A stretch of DNA of 64,000 bases from DASQZT01 sp963728965 (GTDB lineage Bacteria; Acidobacteriota; Terriglobia; Bryobacterales; Bryobacteraceae). Location: contig CAVSMH010000010.1 in NCBI GenBank assembly GCA_963728965.1, positions 248,001-312,000 of the forward strand. Reading direction: 5' to 3'. Both the position numbers and the translations under genes were made by a program. Below, in pieces: positions 44,578 to 53,922 of the stretch. The stretch's first letter is position 1. Each line of letters opens with the position of its first letter. The notes under the pieces are model-generated. The model saw only the letters and a program-made list of their open reading frames with translations. It did not search any database and was not told where the DNA came from.

Positions 44578-45698
44578 AGATCGCCTACGTGATCACGCGC
44601 GGGGACGCGGTGGGAGGCGCGAGCATCCATGTGCGCGACCTGGCGCGGGCCATGCGGGAGAGCGGACATGAAGCGGTGGTGCTGGTGGGCGGCAGCGGGG
44701 CGGTGACCGAGCAGCTCGCCCGCGCGGGCGTGCCGTTCCGGCCGTTGGAGCGTCTGCGGCGGCCGATTCATCCGGTGCGGGACTGGCGGGCGCTGGAGGA
44801 GATGACGAGGGTGCTGGGAGAGGTGGCGCCGGACCTGGTTTCCACGCATACCGCCAAGGCGGGCTGGATCGGGCGGGCGGCCTGCGCGCGGCTCGGCTTG
44901 CCGGCGGTGCATACGCCGCACGGATGGGCCATCGGGCGGCGCATCTCGGCGGGATCGGGCGTGCTCTTTACGCTGGCGGAGCGGGCGGCGCGGGCGTGGG
45001 CGCGTGCCATCATCTGCGTTTGCGAGCACGAGCGGCGGCTGGCCATGGCCAAGCGCGTGGCCCGGCCCGAAGACCTGTTCGTGGTGCACAACGGGGTGCG
45101 CGACATCGCCTCGGCGCTGCGCGCCGACCCCGGGCGCGAGCCGGTGCGCCTCTGCTCGGTGGCGCGCCTGGAAGCGCCGAAGGACCACGCCACGCTGCTG
45201 GAGGCACTGGCCGGGCTCCGTTCGCCGGCATGGACGCTGGACCTGGTGGGCGACGGACCGCAGGCGGACGCCATCCGCCATCGGGCCGCCGCACTAGGCG
45301 TGGCGGAGCGGGTGCGGCTGCTCGGATATCAGCCCGAGACCGCCGTGCCGCTGGCCGAAGCGCAGGTGTTCGTGTTGTCGTCGCGCTCGGAGGCGTTCCC
45401 GCGCAGCGTGCTGGAAGCCATGCGGGCGGGGCTGCCGATCGTGGCATCCGATGTGGGCGGCGTGCGGGAAGCGGTCGCGCACGGGGTGAACGGGCTGCTG
45501 GTGCCGCCCGCGGACGCGCGGGCATTGGGCGAATCGATCGGCGCACTTCTGGGCGACGCGGAGTTGCGCCGCAGGATGGGTGCGGCCGCACGTTCCGTCT
45601 ACGAACGGCGTTTCCGGTTGAAATGCATGGTGGAGAAGACCCGGGCCGTCTATGATACTGTTCTAAGCAGAGCGGCTTCGGCCCGCCCTCCGGTGTAA
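44574..45698 (+). CDS. GT4 family glycosyltransferase
   Basis: A 374-residue GT-B enzyme starting at a GTG that overlaps the methyltransferase stop (GTGA). The N-terminus KIAYVITRGDAVGGASIHVRD and the segment STHTAKAGWIGRAA resemble WcaI/PelF-like GT4 proteins that transfer GalNAc or related sugars early in chain growth. The donor domain has SVARLEAPKDHATLL, RLLGYQPETAVPLAEAQ and EAFPRSVLEAMRAG. It directly precedes the initiating sugar transferase. Confidence 0.88.
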   Translation: MKIAYVITRGDAVGGASIHVRDLARAMRESGHEAVVLVGGSGAVTEQLARAGVPFRPLERLRRPIHPVRDWRALEEMTRVLGEVAPDLVSTHTAKAGWIGRAACARLGLPAVHTPHGWAIGRRISAGSGVLFTLAERAARAWARAIICVCEHERRLAMAKRVARPEDLFVVHNGVRDIASALRADPGREPVRLCSVARLEAPKDHATLLEALAGLRSPAWTLDLVGDGPQADAIRHRAAALGVAERVRLLGYQPETAVPLAEAQVFVLSSRSEAFPRSVLEAMRAGLPIVASDVGGVREAVAHGVNGLLVPPADARALGESIGALLGDAELRRRMGAAARSVYERRFRLKCMVEKTRAVYDTVLSRAASARPPV

Positions 45699-45699
45699 T

Positions 45700-46344
45700 G
45701 TGAACCCTGGAACCTGCCGCTTGCTTCAGCGCCGGGCGCGGATTGCGAAGCGCATGTTCGATATCGTAACGGCGCTGGTGCTGCTGGTTCTGGCGATTCC
45801 GATCGCCGTCGCGACCGCGGTGGCGATTCGGGTGGAGACGCGCGGGCCGGTGTTGTTCGTGCACACACGGATCGGACGGCACGGGCGGCGGTTCCGGCTT
45901 TGGAAATTCCGCAGTATGGTGGTGGACGCGGACTGGACGTTGACGCATTACCTGGCGCAGCACCCGGAGCGGCGGGCGGAATGGGCGGCCACCCACAAGC
46001 TGAAGGACGATCCGCGGGTGACGCGCGTGGGCCGGGTGTTGCGGCGGTCGAGCCTGGACGAGCTGCCGCAGCTCTGGAACGTGTTGCGCGGCGATATGAG
46101 CATGATCGGGCCGCGGCCCATTGTGGAAGCGGAGACCGCCAAGTACGGGGAGGCGCTGGCCCTCTACCTGGAGGTGCTGCCGGGCCTGACGGGACTGTGG
46201 CAGGTGTCGGGGCGGACCGACACGAGCTATCAGCACCGCATTCAGCTCGACACGGAATACATCCGGAACTGGAGCCTGGGGATGGATCTGATGGTGCTGC
46301 TCCAGACGGTGCGGGTGGTGCTGCTGGGGCATGGCGCGTATTAG
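45700..46344 (+). CDS. Undecaprenyl-phosphate sugar-1-phosphate transferase (initiating enzyme)
   Basis: A 214-residue monotopic phosphoglycosyl transferase that loads the first sugar phosphate on undecaprenyl phosphate. One hydrophobic segment (KRMFDIVTALVLLVLAIPIA) precedes the catalytic core (RFRLWKFRSM, LDELPQLWNVLRGDMSMIGPRP, LPGLTGLWQVSGR). It is the short form without the N-terminal multi-helix part of WbaP. The start is GTG, 1 base after the preceding stop. It closes the polysaccharide operon. Confidence 0.92.
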   Translation: MNPGTCRLLQRRARIAKRMFDIVTALVLLVLAIPIAVATAVAIRVETRGPVLFVHTRIGRHGRRFRLWKFRSMVVDADWTLTHYLAQHPERRAEWAATHKLKDDPRVTRVGRVLRRSSLDELPQLWNVLRGDMSMIGPRPIVEAETAKYGEALALYLEVLPGLTGLWQVSGRTDTSYQHRIQLDTEYIRNWSLGMDLMVLLQTVRVVLLGHGAY

Positions 46345-46403
46345 GCGCGCGACGGCGGCGACCCGCAGAGCCGGCCGTTTTACCCCGCCGGTTTCAAACC
46401 TGC

Positions 46404-46409
46404 TACAAC
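46404..46409 (+). promoter_or_regulatory. Candidate -10 element, leaderless oxidoreductase transcript
   Basis: TACAAC seven bases before the ATG at 46417 with no Shine-Dalgarno between. The spacing fits transcription starting at the start codon. No good -35 was found. Confidence 0.35.
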
Positions 46410-46416
46410 AGATCTC

Positions 46417-47724
46417 ATGGCACAGGAACCGACCGACCGCCGCAACTTTATCAAGACCGCGGGAGCCGCCGCCCTCACGACTTCGTTGTTTACCGGCAAG
46501 CTCCGCGGCGCTAACGACAAGGTCAACATCGCCTTCATCGGGCTGGGCCGCATGGGTTCGGGCAATCTGGGCTATGCCGCCAAGGTGCCCGGATTTCAGA
46601 CCGTGGCCGTATGCGACGTGTATCAGCCCACGCTCGAGCGGGCGCAGGCGCAGGCGCGCAAGCTCGGTTTCGAGGATGTGAAGGCCATTAAAGATTTTCG
46701 CGAGATTCTCGCCGACAAGTCCATCGATGCCGTGAACATCTCCACCCCCGACCACTGGCATGCCTACATGACGGTGGAAGCCTGCAAGGCCGGCAAGGAC
46801 GTGTACGTGGAAAAGCCCGCCTGCGTGTACATCGACGAAGGCCCCAAGATGGTGGAGGCGGCGCGCAAGTACAAGCGCATCGTGCAGGGCGGAACCATGC
46901 AGCGATCGGGCGCGTTTTTCCAGAAAGCCCGCGAAATCGTCAAGAGCGGCGAGCTGGGCGACATTACCTTTTGCCGCACCTTCCAGGCGGGCAGCGGCAA
47001 GAAAGAAGGCGAAGGCAACCCGCCCGATACGGAACCGCCGGCCGGGCTGGATTGGGACCTGTGGCTGGGCCCGGCGCAGAAGCGCCCCTTCAACGCCAAC
47101 CGCTGGGGCGTAGGCGACCGCTGGTCGACGTTCCGTTATTTCTGGGACTACGCCGGCGGCGCCATGACCGATTGGGGCGTGCACCTGCTCGACATCGTGC
47201 AGTTCGCCTTCGATGAAGTCATGCCGGTCTCCCTATCGGCACAGGGGGGGAAGTTCTACGTGACGGACAACACCGAGACGCCCGACACGATGATGGCCAC
47301 GTACCACTATCCCGATTTCGTGGGCTCGTACGAAAGCCGGACGACAAACCCGTTCCCGCTGTACAACGACACGTACGGCACCGCGTTCCACGGCACGAAG
47401 GCCACCCTGATGGTGAACCGCGGCGGCTACGCCGTGTACCCGGCGGCCAAAGGCGGCGAAGTGAGGCAGGAGCACAACCGCGAGCTGGCGGAAATGAACG
47501 TGCCGCACTGGAAGAACTTCCTGGAGTGCATCCGCACGCGGCAGAAGCCGATTTCCGAAATCGAGACGTGCGTGCGATCGAGCGCCACCTGCATTCTGGC
47601 CAACCTGGCGCTGCGCCACTCGGTCGCGCTGGATTGGGACGACAAGGCGTTCACCGTGAAGCAGCACGACATCAAGCCGTTTCTGAAAGCGAAGTACCGC
47701 GCGCCCTGGAAACTGGAGGTGTGA
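46417..47724 (+). CDS. Gfo/Idh/MocA family oxidoreductase with Tat signal
   Basis: A 435-residue NAD(P)-dependent sugar or polyol dehydrogenase-like protein. A twin-arginine signal (DRRNFIKTAGAAALTTSLF) sends it folded to the periplasm. The Rossmann domain starts VNIAFIGLGRMGSGN, and the EKPACVYIDEG stretch carries the catalytic-type Lys of this family. The C-terminal alpha/beta domain ends near KYRAPWKLEV. Exported members are numerous in Acidobacteriota and Planctomycetota; their substrates are mostly unknown. The stop overlaps the next start (GTGATG). Confidence 0.9.
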   Translation: MAQEPTDRRNFIKTAGAAALTTSLFTGKLRGANDKVNIAFIGLGRMGSGNLGYAAKVPGFQTVAVCDVYQPTLERAQAQARKLGFEDVKAIKDFREILADKSIDAVNISTPDHWHAYMTVEACKAGKDVYVEKPACVYIDEGPKMVEAARKYKRIVQGGTMQRSGAFFQKAREIVKSGELGDITFCRTFQAGSGKKEGEGNPPDTEPPAGLDWDLWLGPAQKRPFNANRWGVGDRWSTFRYFWDYAGGAMTDWGVHLLDIVQFAFDEVMPVSLSAQGGKFYVTDNTETPDTMMATYHYPDFVGSYESRTTNPFPLYNDTYGTAFHGTKATLMVNRGGYAVYPAAKGGEVRQEHNRELAEMNVPHWKNFLECIRTRQKPISEIETCVRSSATCILANLALRHSVALDWDDKAFTVKQHDIKPFLKAKYRAPWKLEV

Positions 47725-48074
47725 TGACCGCCGAGCAGGTGCGCCGCTACTGCCTGGCGCTGCCGCACACCACCGAAAGCAGTCCGTTCGGACCGGACGA
47801 CCTGGTCTTCAAAGTGGGCGGCAAGATGTACGCCGTGGTAGTGCTGATTCCGGCGCCGGTATTTCTGTCGTTCAAGTGCACGCCCGAGGAATCGGCGGAG
47901 CTGGTGGAAATGCCAGGGATCATTCCGGCGCCCTACCTGGCGCGGTCCCACTGGGTGTCGCTGGAGCACGAGGACGCGCTGCCGGCGGCGGAGCTGAAGC
48001 GGCGCCTGCGGCGGTCCTACGAGCTGATTTTCGAGAAGCTGCCGAAGAAGACGCGGACGGCGCTGGCGCCGTAG
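47724..48074 (+). CDS. MmcQ/YjbR family protein
   Basis: A 116-residue protein of the MmcQ/YjbR (CyaY-like fold) family: N-terminal EQVRRYCLALPHTTESSPFG, central VGGKMYAVV and C-terminal SYELIFEKLPKKTR. Members are called DNA-binding on structural grounds, but a cellular role is not established. The ATG overlaps the oxidoreductase stop by one base. It ends directly against the stop of the convergent gene. Confidence 0.88.
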   Translation: MTAEQVRRYCLALPHTTESSPFGPDDLVFKVGGKMYAVVVLIPAPVFLSFKCTPEESAELVEMPGIIPAPYLARSHWVSLEHEDALPAAELKRRLRRSYELIFEKLPKKTRTALAP

Positions 48075-49298
48075 TCAGATCTTCAGGAACAGCTTGCGCT
48101 TGTACATCCAGTACAGCATCGCCCAGTACGCGGCCAGGACGGCGACGCCCATGAGGAACGGTTCGTGGCCGGTGCCCCAAACCTGGAAGATGCCGCGGCC
48201 CAGGTTGATGCGCAGCGAGCTGACGATAAAACGCTCGAACAGGTGCGCCATCAGGTAGGCGGCGATGGAGTTCATGCCGATCACCACGAGGGGGAAGGCC
48301 AGCTTCTTGTAACCCTTGGCGTCCACCACCCAGGAGAACGCGGCCAGGAACAGGAAACACAGGCCGCCCGAGAACAAAGTCCAGCTCGGCGTCCAGATGC
48401 GCTTCACAACCGGGCAGATGCCGGTGAAGTGGAGCAGCAGTCCGGCGGCAACGCCCGCCGCGCCCGCGATGAGGAAGCGCTTGAAGGGGATCTTGGGCGC
48501 GGCCGCGCGCAGCCACCGTCCCGCCGCGAGGCCGAGGATCATGGTGCCCAGGGTGGGGATGAAGCTGAGCGTGAGATAGCCGCCGCTGTTGTACACGAAG
48601 GGCTTCACGCGCGGGAACAGGTTGAGGAACCACTGGTCGAAGGCGTTGCCGAAGTTGGCGTTCTTGTTCCAGTGGGCGGCGAATCCGGTGAAGTGGTGCG
48701 ACCAGTTGGCCGGCACGCCCACCGACTGCCAGTCAAAGCCCGCGCCCGCCGCCGGGTAGAGCGCCCACGCCAGCCAATACCCGAACAGGAGGGCGCCCAG
48801 TGCCCACCACTGCCATTTGGGCGGTTTGAACCCGAGCAGGAAGAGCAGCGGGTAACCCAGGCCGATCTGGGTGAGGGTATCTTCGAAGGTGAAGTAGGTC
48901 TGGGTGCTGTTCATGGAGCGCAGAAAGATTCCGAGGGCGATCAGCAGCAGCGAGCGCCACAACGCGTGGGCGAAGAGCTTGCCGGGGGTGCCTCCCTTGG
49001 CAATGCGGCTGGCGATGGAGTAGGGCAGCGCCACACCCACGAGAAATGAAAAGCCGGGCTGGATAGTGTCGTGCAGGGAACAGCCGGCCCAATCGACATG
49101 GCTCTGGTTGTATCCCAGGAATTGCCAGAACGGGTTGCCGGGAAAGGCGCGCGCCACGGCGGAGAGCCTCAGCACTTCGGCCATCATGAGAAACATCACG
49201 AAGCCGCGGTAGGTGTCTACGGCGACGTTTCGCGGCAGCGGCTTGGGAAGGGGTGTGGATTCCCGCGCAACGGCGGATGCGGGTAATGTAGCTTGCAT
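48075..49298 (-). CDS. DUF5009 / heparan-alpha-glucosaminide acetyltransferase-like membrane protein
   Basis: A 407-residue integral membrane protein with about ten helices. The N-terminal NVAVDTYRGFVMFLMMAEVL and HVDWAGCSLHDTIQPGFSFLVGVALPYS match the DUF5009/HGSNAT-like family (acyltransferases that move acetyl groups across membranes onto sugars). The conserved His in SHVDWAGCSLHD fits that role; the acceptor is unknown. The ATG at 49298 was chosen because a TATACT promoter element ends eight bases upstream; the frame is open further upstream but lacks family sequence. Confidence 0.85.
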   Translation of the reverse strand: MQATLPASAVARESTPLPKPLPRNVAVDTYRGFVMFLMMAEVLRLSAVARAFPGNPFWQFLGYNQSHVDWAGCSLHDTIQPGFSFLVGVALPYSIASRIAKGGTPGKLFAHALWRSLLLIALGIFLRSMNSTQTYFTFEDTLTQIGLGYPLLFLLGFKPPKWQWWALGALLFGYWLAWALYPAAGAGFDWQSVGVPANWSHHFTGFAAHWNKNANFGNAFDQWFLNLFPRVKPFVYNSGGYLTLSFIPTLGTMILGLAAGRWLRAAAPKIPFKRFLIAGAAGVAAGLLLHFTGICPVVKRIWTPSWTLFSGGLCFLFLAAFSWVVDAKGYKKLAFPLVVIGMNSIAAYLMAHLFERFIVSSLRINLGRGIFQVWGTGHEPFLMGVAVLAAYWAMLYWMYKRKLFLKI

Positions 49299-49306
49299 TG
49301 ACAAAC

Positions 49307-49335
49307 AGTATACGTCGCTTACACGACGATGACAG
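49307..49335 (-). promoter_or_regulatory. Candidate promoter, leaderless DUF5009 gene
   Basis: On the minus strand CTGTCA (49335-49330), a 17-base spacer and TATACT (49312-49307) match the sigma-70 consensus at 4/6 and 5/6. The -10 ends eight bases before the ATG, leaving no room for a Shine-Dalgarno. Confidence 0.5.
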
Positions 49336-50290
49336 CGGCCCCGTTCACGGCATCGTGCTTCACGGCTTGGAGGGCCTGGTTGGCCTGGTCGAGGGGAAAG
49401 ACGGTGACTTGGGGAGTGAGGCGGATTTCGGCGGCCAGGCGCAGGAAGTCGCGGGCATCGGCGCGGGTCATGTTGGCGACGCTGCGGATTTGCCGTTCGC
49501 CCCACAGGAGGCGGTCGTAATCGAATTCCGGAATGCGGTCCAGGTGAATGGCGTTGATGGCGACCACGCCGCCTTTGCGCAGGCTGGAGAGGGCCGCCAC
49601 CACGACATCGCCGCTGGGCGCGAAGGTCACCGCGCGGTCGAGTGCGACGGGAGGCTTGTCGCGCTCGTCGCCGACCCATTTCGCGCCCAGCGATTCGGCC
49701 AGCCGCCGATGCGAAGCCCCGCGGGTGGACACGTACACGTCGCACTTCCAGGCGTGCAGAACGGCGATGGCGAGGTGCGCGGAAGCGCCGAAGCCGAACA
49801 GGCCGACGCGCTCACCGGGTTCCACGCCGGCCACGCGCAGGCTGCGGAAACCGATGATGCCGGCGCACAGCAGCGGGGCCGCGTGCAGGTCATCGAGCGC
49901 CTCGGGCAGCGGATGGACGAAGTCTTCGCGCGCGACGGCGTACGCGGCGTAACCGCCATCCACGTCGTAGCCGGTGAACACGGGGGCGTCGCAGAGATTC
50001 TCGGCTCCGCGGCGGCAATGCGGGCAGGTGCCATCGGTGCCGCCGAGCCAGGAGACGCCGACGCGCGCGCCGGTACCCACAACTTCACCCACGATCTGAT
50101 GTCCGGGAATGACGGGCTGGCGGTGGGGGGGCAATTCCCCTTCGACGATATGCAGATCGGTCCGGCAAACGCCGCAGGCGCGCACGCGAAGGAGCACCTG
50201 TCCCGCGCCGGCCTGGGGAGCGGGCACGTCGCCGACATCGAGCGGATGCGTGGCGATGGGTCCGGATTCGCGCAGAGTGGCCGCCTGCAT
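49319..50290 (-). CDS. Zinc-dependent alcohol dehydrogenase family protein
   Basis: A 323-residue medium-chain dehydrogenase. Catalytic zinc ligands sit in CGVCRTDLH and GHQIVGEVV, structural zinc cysteines in CPHCRRGAENLC (three of the usual four plus nearby), and the Rossmann motif is FGFGASAHLAI. It is closest to the AdhA/propanol-preferring group. The ATG at 50290 (MQAATLRES) is the family-like start; 12 further in-frame residues upstream are ignored. It is a single gene, divergent from the M28 peptidase with 114 bases between. Confidence 0.88.
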   Translation of the reverse strand: MQAATLRESGPIATHPLDVGDVPAPQAGAGQVLLRVRACGVCRTDLHIVEGELPPHRQPVIPGHQIVGEVVGTGARVGVSWLGGTDGTCPHCRRGAENLCDAPVFTGYDVDGGYAAYAVAREDFVHPLPEALDDLHAAPLLCAGIIGFRSLRVAGVEPGERVGLFGFGASAHLAIAVLHAWKCDVYVSTRGASHRRLAESLGAKWVGDERDKPPVALDRAVTFAPSGDVVVAALSSLRKGGVVAINAIHLDRIPEFDYDRLLWGERQIRSVANMTRADARDFLRLAAEIRLTPQVTVFPLDQANQALQAVKHDAVNGAAVIVV

Positions 50291-50404
50291 CGGATACTCC
50301 TCACCTCCACTGTACCCGAGACGCACTGGACCCGAGACAGCCGGCGCCGATTCGGGCGCGCTGGCCGGCGCCCGCCAACTAGGGTATTCTTGTTCCTATC
50401 GAAA

Positions 50405-51880
50405 ATGTCCCGAAACTTACTCTCGCTTGCTGCTTTGCTGTGTTTTGGGGCTGCCCACATGCGGGCGGATGAAAAATCGCTGAATCCGCGGGTCCAGAAA
50501 GTCGTGGCGGAGGTCTCCGAAGAGCGGATTCGCGCGATCCTCGAAAAGCTGGTCAGCTTCGGTACGCGCAACACGATGTCCAATCAGGACGATCCGGCGC
50601 GGGGGATCGGCGCCGCGCGGCAATGGATCCTAAGTGAGCTGAAAAGCTACAGCCCGCGCCTCGAAGTCCGGTTCGACAAGTACCGCGTGAAGAAACAGGG
50701 GCAGCGCATTTTCAAGGACGTGGATCTGTACAACGTAGTGGCGGTGCTGCCGGGCAAGCGATATCCCGAGACGCAGGTTTTCCTGAGCGCGCATTACGAC
50801 TCGCTGAACCTGGGGACGCGGCCGGGCGGGGCGCCCGCCGGTCCGGGAACCGACGGCGCGGCGGCGGGGGCAGGCCAGCGGGGACCGCGCCGCGCCCCGC
50901 TGACGCCCGAGCAGCAGGAAAAGAACGCGGAACTGCCCGCGCCCGGCGCCTGCGACGACGGCAGCGGCATGGCCGCGGTGATGGAACTGGCGCGGGTGAT
51001 GAGCCAGTACGAATTCGACAAGACGCTGGTGTTCGTGGCCTTCGCCGGCGAAGAGCAGGGGCTGATCGGAGCGTCGCTGCTGGCGGCCCGGTCGCACGGG
51101 GAAAAGCAGGCGATCGAAGCGGTGCTGAACAACGACATCATCGGCACCGACACGGCGGGCAACGGGCGGGTGGGCAACCAATCGGTGAACGTATACAGCG
51201 ACGAGACCGCCGATTCTCCCTCGCAGCAGCTTTCGCGCTACGTGCGCGAGATCGGCCAGCGATACATTCCCGCCATGCGAGTGGATACGATTTTCATGCA
51301 GGATCGCCTGGGCCGCGGCGGCGACCACACCCCGTTCCAGTGGGAGGGCTACGCCGCCGTGCGCATCTCGACGCCCAACGAGATCTACGCCAACCAGCAC
51401 CATGCCACCGACACGCTGGAGAACATGTCGGTGCCATATACGACCAAGGTCGCGCGGATCAACGCGGCGGTGGCGGCGAGCCTGGCGCTGGCGCCCAAGG
51501 CTCCGGTGGTGATGCGCGAACCGCGGCCCGGCGGCCGGGGGGCGGCGCCTGACGGCACCGGCGCGGCGCCCGTGGCCGGCGGACGGCGTCCCGGCCCGAT
51601 GATCGCGCGCGGCCAGGGGTACGACGCGGTGCTTCAGTGGCGGGTGAGCGGACCGGACGATGGTATTAAAGGTTACGCGGTGATGATCCGCCCCACCACC
51701 GCGGCCTATTGGGAGCAGGAGGTCTACGTCGGCAAGGTCACCCAGTTCACGCTGAAAGACGTGTCGATCGACGAAGCCAAATTCGGGGTCAAGGCCATTG
51801 GGACGGACGGATCGGAAAGCCTGGTGACGCCGTACGTCTATCCCCCGCGGCAGAAGACCGAAATTCAGACGGAGCAGTAG
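50405..51880 (+). CDS. M28 family zinc aminopeptidase, secreted
   Basis: A 491-residue exported peptidase with signal peptide LLSLAALLCFGAAHMRA. The two-zinc site is visible: His and Asp in AHYDSLN, Asp in GACDDGSGMAA, the Glu pair in FAGEEQGLIGA, Asp in NNDIIGTD, and His in GDHTPFQW. A Gly/Pro/Ala-rich insertion lies at about 140-175 and another (RPGGRGAAPDGTGAAP) separates the peptidase from a C-terminal FN3-like domain (about 400-480). It releases N-terminal amino acids from peptides outside the cytoplasm. Confidence 0.9.
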   Translation: MSRNLLSLAALLCFGAAHMRADEKSLNPRVQKVVAEVSEERIRAILEKLVSFGTRNTMSNQDDPARGIGAARQWILSELKSYSPRLEVRFDKYRVKKQGQRIFKDVDLYNVVAVLPGKRYPETQVFLSAHYDSLNLGTRPGGAPAGPGTDGAAAGAGQRGPRRAPLTPEQQEKNAELPAPGACDDGSGMAAVMELARVMSQYEFDKTLVFVAFAGEEQGLIGASLLAARSHGEKQAIEAVLNNDIIGTDTAGNGRVGNQSVNVYSDETADSPSQQLSRYVREIGQRYIPAMRVDTIFMQDRLGRGGDHTPFQWEGYAAVRISTPNEIYANQHHATDTLENMSVPYTTKVARINAAVAASLALAPKAPVVMREPRPGGRGAAPDGTGAAPVAGGRRPGPMIARGQGYDAVLQWRVSGPDDGIKGYAVMIRPTTAAYWEQEVYVGKVTQFTLKDVSIDEAKFGVKAIGTDGSESLVTPYVYPPRQKTEIQTEQ

Positions 51881-51901
51881 CCGTGGCTGCGGCCGGCCGG
51901 T

Positions 51902-53809
51902 TCACGAGACGTGAATGCTGGGGCGCCTCTGCGGATCGGGAATGGCCTTGCGCAGGACCTCGCGCGTGATGGGCGCCACGTCGCCCTCGCCCAGGAACAT
52001 GAACCGGAAGATGTAGCCGATGGGGTTGCCCTCGGTCCATCCGAAGTAGGCGTGCGCCAGGCGGCCGGTGAAGTTGCTGATCTCGATCAGAATAGCGGCG
52101 ATGGCATTGGGGATGGCCGGGCTGGTGGTGCGCAGGATGCTGTGGCGGCCCAGGCGAAAGCCGCGCACCAGCACCTCGCCCGAAAAATCGGAGGCATCGC
52201 CGGGCTCCACTTCGAGGAAGATGAGCTGTTCGCCGGCGGACAGATGATGGGAGCGGCGGATTTCGCGGTCCTTTTGGTCGTACTCCTCCAGGGCTTCCCC
52301 GCGCGACCGATGGGCGATCACGCGGATGATCCGGTCGCGATCGCTTTTGACTATGCGGACCGCGTCCTCATCGAGCACGACGCGGCCGATGCGGAGCTCG
52401 GTCGCGCGCAAAGCCCGCGAGACCAGCGAACCGACGATGGTCAGAGCGATGAAGAACGAAGCGATGCGAATGCCCTCCGGCCGCTCGATGACGTTGGCGA
52501 CGGTGGTATACGCGAACAGCGCCGAGATCCCGATGAAGGGGATGCGCAGCCACGAGCGCCATAACGCCGCGGTGACGGCGATGGAGGCGGAGCTCATCAG
52601 GACCAACACGCCAGTGGCATAGGCGCCGCCCTGCGCGTCCACATCGGCATGGAACAGCAAGGTGACGGCGAAGGCGATGGAGGTGAAAACGATGACCAGC
52701 GGCCGCGAGGCGCGCGCCCACTCGGGCGCCATGCCGTAGCCCGGAAGGTAGCGCGGGACGAGGTTGAGGAGGCCCGCCATGGCGGACGCGCCGGCGAACG
52801 CGAGGATGAGGATGGTGCTGATATCGTAGACCGTGCCGAAGCCTTCGCCCAGTTGGCGGTGGGCCAGGAACGCGAGTGCCCGCCCGTTGGCCTGGCCGCC
52901 ACGCTCGAACTCCTGCGGGGCGATCAGCACGGTGGTGATCACGCTGCTGCCGAGGAGGAATCCGCTCATGATGAGGGCTGCGGTCATGAGCAGTTTGCGG
53001 GTGTTGCGGATGCGCCGGGGGAGGTCGCCCTCGATGAGGGGCATCACCGCCACTCCGGTTTCGAAGCCGGACAGGCCCAGCGCCAGCTTGGGAAAGACGA
53101 GCATGGCCGCGGCGACCATTCCGGCAACGCTGCCGTGCACCTGGAAGAGATGCTCGTGCCAGCGGTGCAGGACATCGGGATGCGAGGCAACCGCGTAGAA
53201 CCCGACCGCGATCACCACCAGGTTCAAAGCAAGATAGGTAGTGACGAGCAGCACGGCGACGCCGATGGCCTCGCGGAAACCGAGCAGGAAAATGCCTCCG
53301 AGGAGTCCCAGCAGCGCCAGGGTCACGCCCACCTGGTGATGCATCCAGGCGGGGAAAAACGGGTTTTCGACGACGTGCGCGGTGGCATCGGCGGCCGACA
53401 GGGTCATGGTGATGGTGAAGTCCGTGGCGGCGAATCCCAGCAGGCAGAGGACCAGGAGTTTGCCGGTCCAGCCGGGGAACAGCGAGGCGAGCATGGAGAT
53501 GCTGCCCTGGCCCTCCGGGCTTTGCCGGGCGACCAGGCCGTACACCGGCAGGGCGCCCAACAGGGTGACCAGCACCAGCACGAGGGTGGCAACCGGGGAA
53601 AGGAACCCAGCCGCGAGGAAGGCGATTCCGGGCTGATATCCCAAGGTGGAAAAGTAATCCACGCCGGTGAGACACATGACCTGCCACCACCGATGGGTGC
53701 GGGTATGGGTTTGGGCGGCGTGCGGTCCGGAGGGGGCTTTCAATTCGCTCAGCAGCCACTCGTAGACGGCGGTGAACGGCCCGCTGGCGGCTTTTTCCGT
53801 GGCCGGCAC
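51902..53809 (-). CDS. APC-superfamily permease (amino acid or potassium transporter type)
   Basis: A 635-residue membrane protein with about twelve helices in the first 470 residues. The first helix region GVDYFSTLGYQPGIAFLAAG and FAATDFTITMTLSAADATAH mark the APC fold. A cytoplasmic C-terminal part of about 160 residues follows (from VVLDEDAVRIVKSDRDR), as in KimA-like potassium transporters, but the similarity is too loose to assign a substrate. The start is GTG. It is divergent from the sigma factor gene with 113 bases between. Confidence 0.8.
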   Translation of the reverse strand: MPATEKAASGPFTAVYEWLLSELKAPSGPHAAQTHTRTHRWWQVMCLTGVDYFSTLGYQPGIAFLAAGFLSPVATLVLVLVTLLGALPVYGLVARQSPEGQGSISMLASLFPGWTGKLLVLCLLGFAATDFTITMTLSAADATAHVVENPFFPAWMHHQVGVTLALLGLLGGIFLLGFREAIGVAVLLVTTYLALNLVVIAVGFYAVASHPDVLHRWHEHLFQVHGSVAGMVAAAMLVFPKLALGLSGFETGVAVMPLIEGDLPRRIRNTRKLLMTAALIMSGFLLGSSVITTVLIAPQEFERGGQANGRALAFLAHRQLGEGFGTVYDISTILILAFAGASAMAGLLNLVPRYLPGYGMAPEWARASRPLVIVFTSIAFAVTLLFHADVDAQGGAYATGVLVLMSSASIAVTAALWRSWLRIPFIGISALFAYTTVANVIERPEGIRIASFFIALTIVGSLVSRALRATELRIGRVVLDEDAVRIVKSDRDRIIRVIAHRSRGEALEEYDQKDREIRRSHHLSAGEQLIFLEVEPGDASDFSGEVLVRGFRLGRHSILRTTSPAIPNAIAAILIEISNFTGRLAHAYFGWTEGNPIGYIFRFMFLGEGDVAPITREVLRKAIPDPQRRPSIHVS

Positions 53810-53909
53810 CTAGGGGTTCACCAGCATTTTTCAATCGTACCGCGCGCCTCGCTGGGCGGGAGGGGGGACCTTGGGTCAGGCGGTGGGGTCTTTTCCGCAC
53901 CGCCATTCG

Positions 53910-53915
53910 TATAAC
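53910..53915 (+). promoter_or_regulatory. Candidate -10 element, leaderless sigma-factor transcript
   Basis: TATAAC (5/6 to consensus) ends seven bases before the ATG at 53923, without a Shine-Dalgarno sequence. No -35 match at normal spacing, so an extended or alternative-sigma promoter is possible. Confidence 0.4.
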
Positions 53916-53922
53916 AATCACA

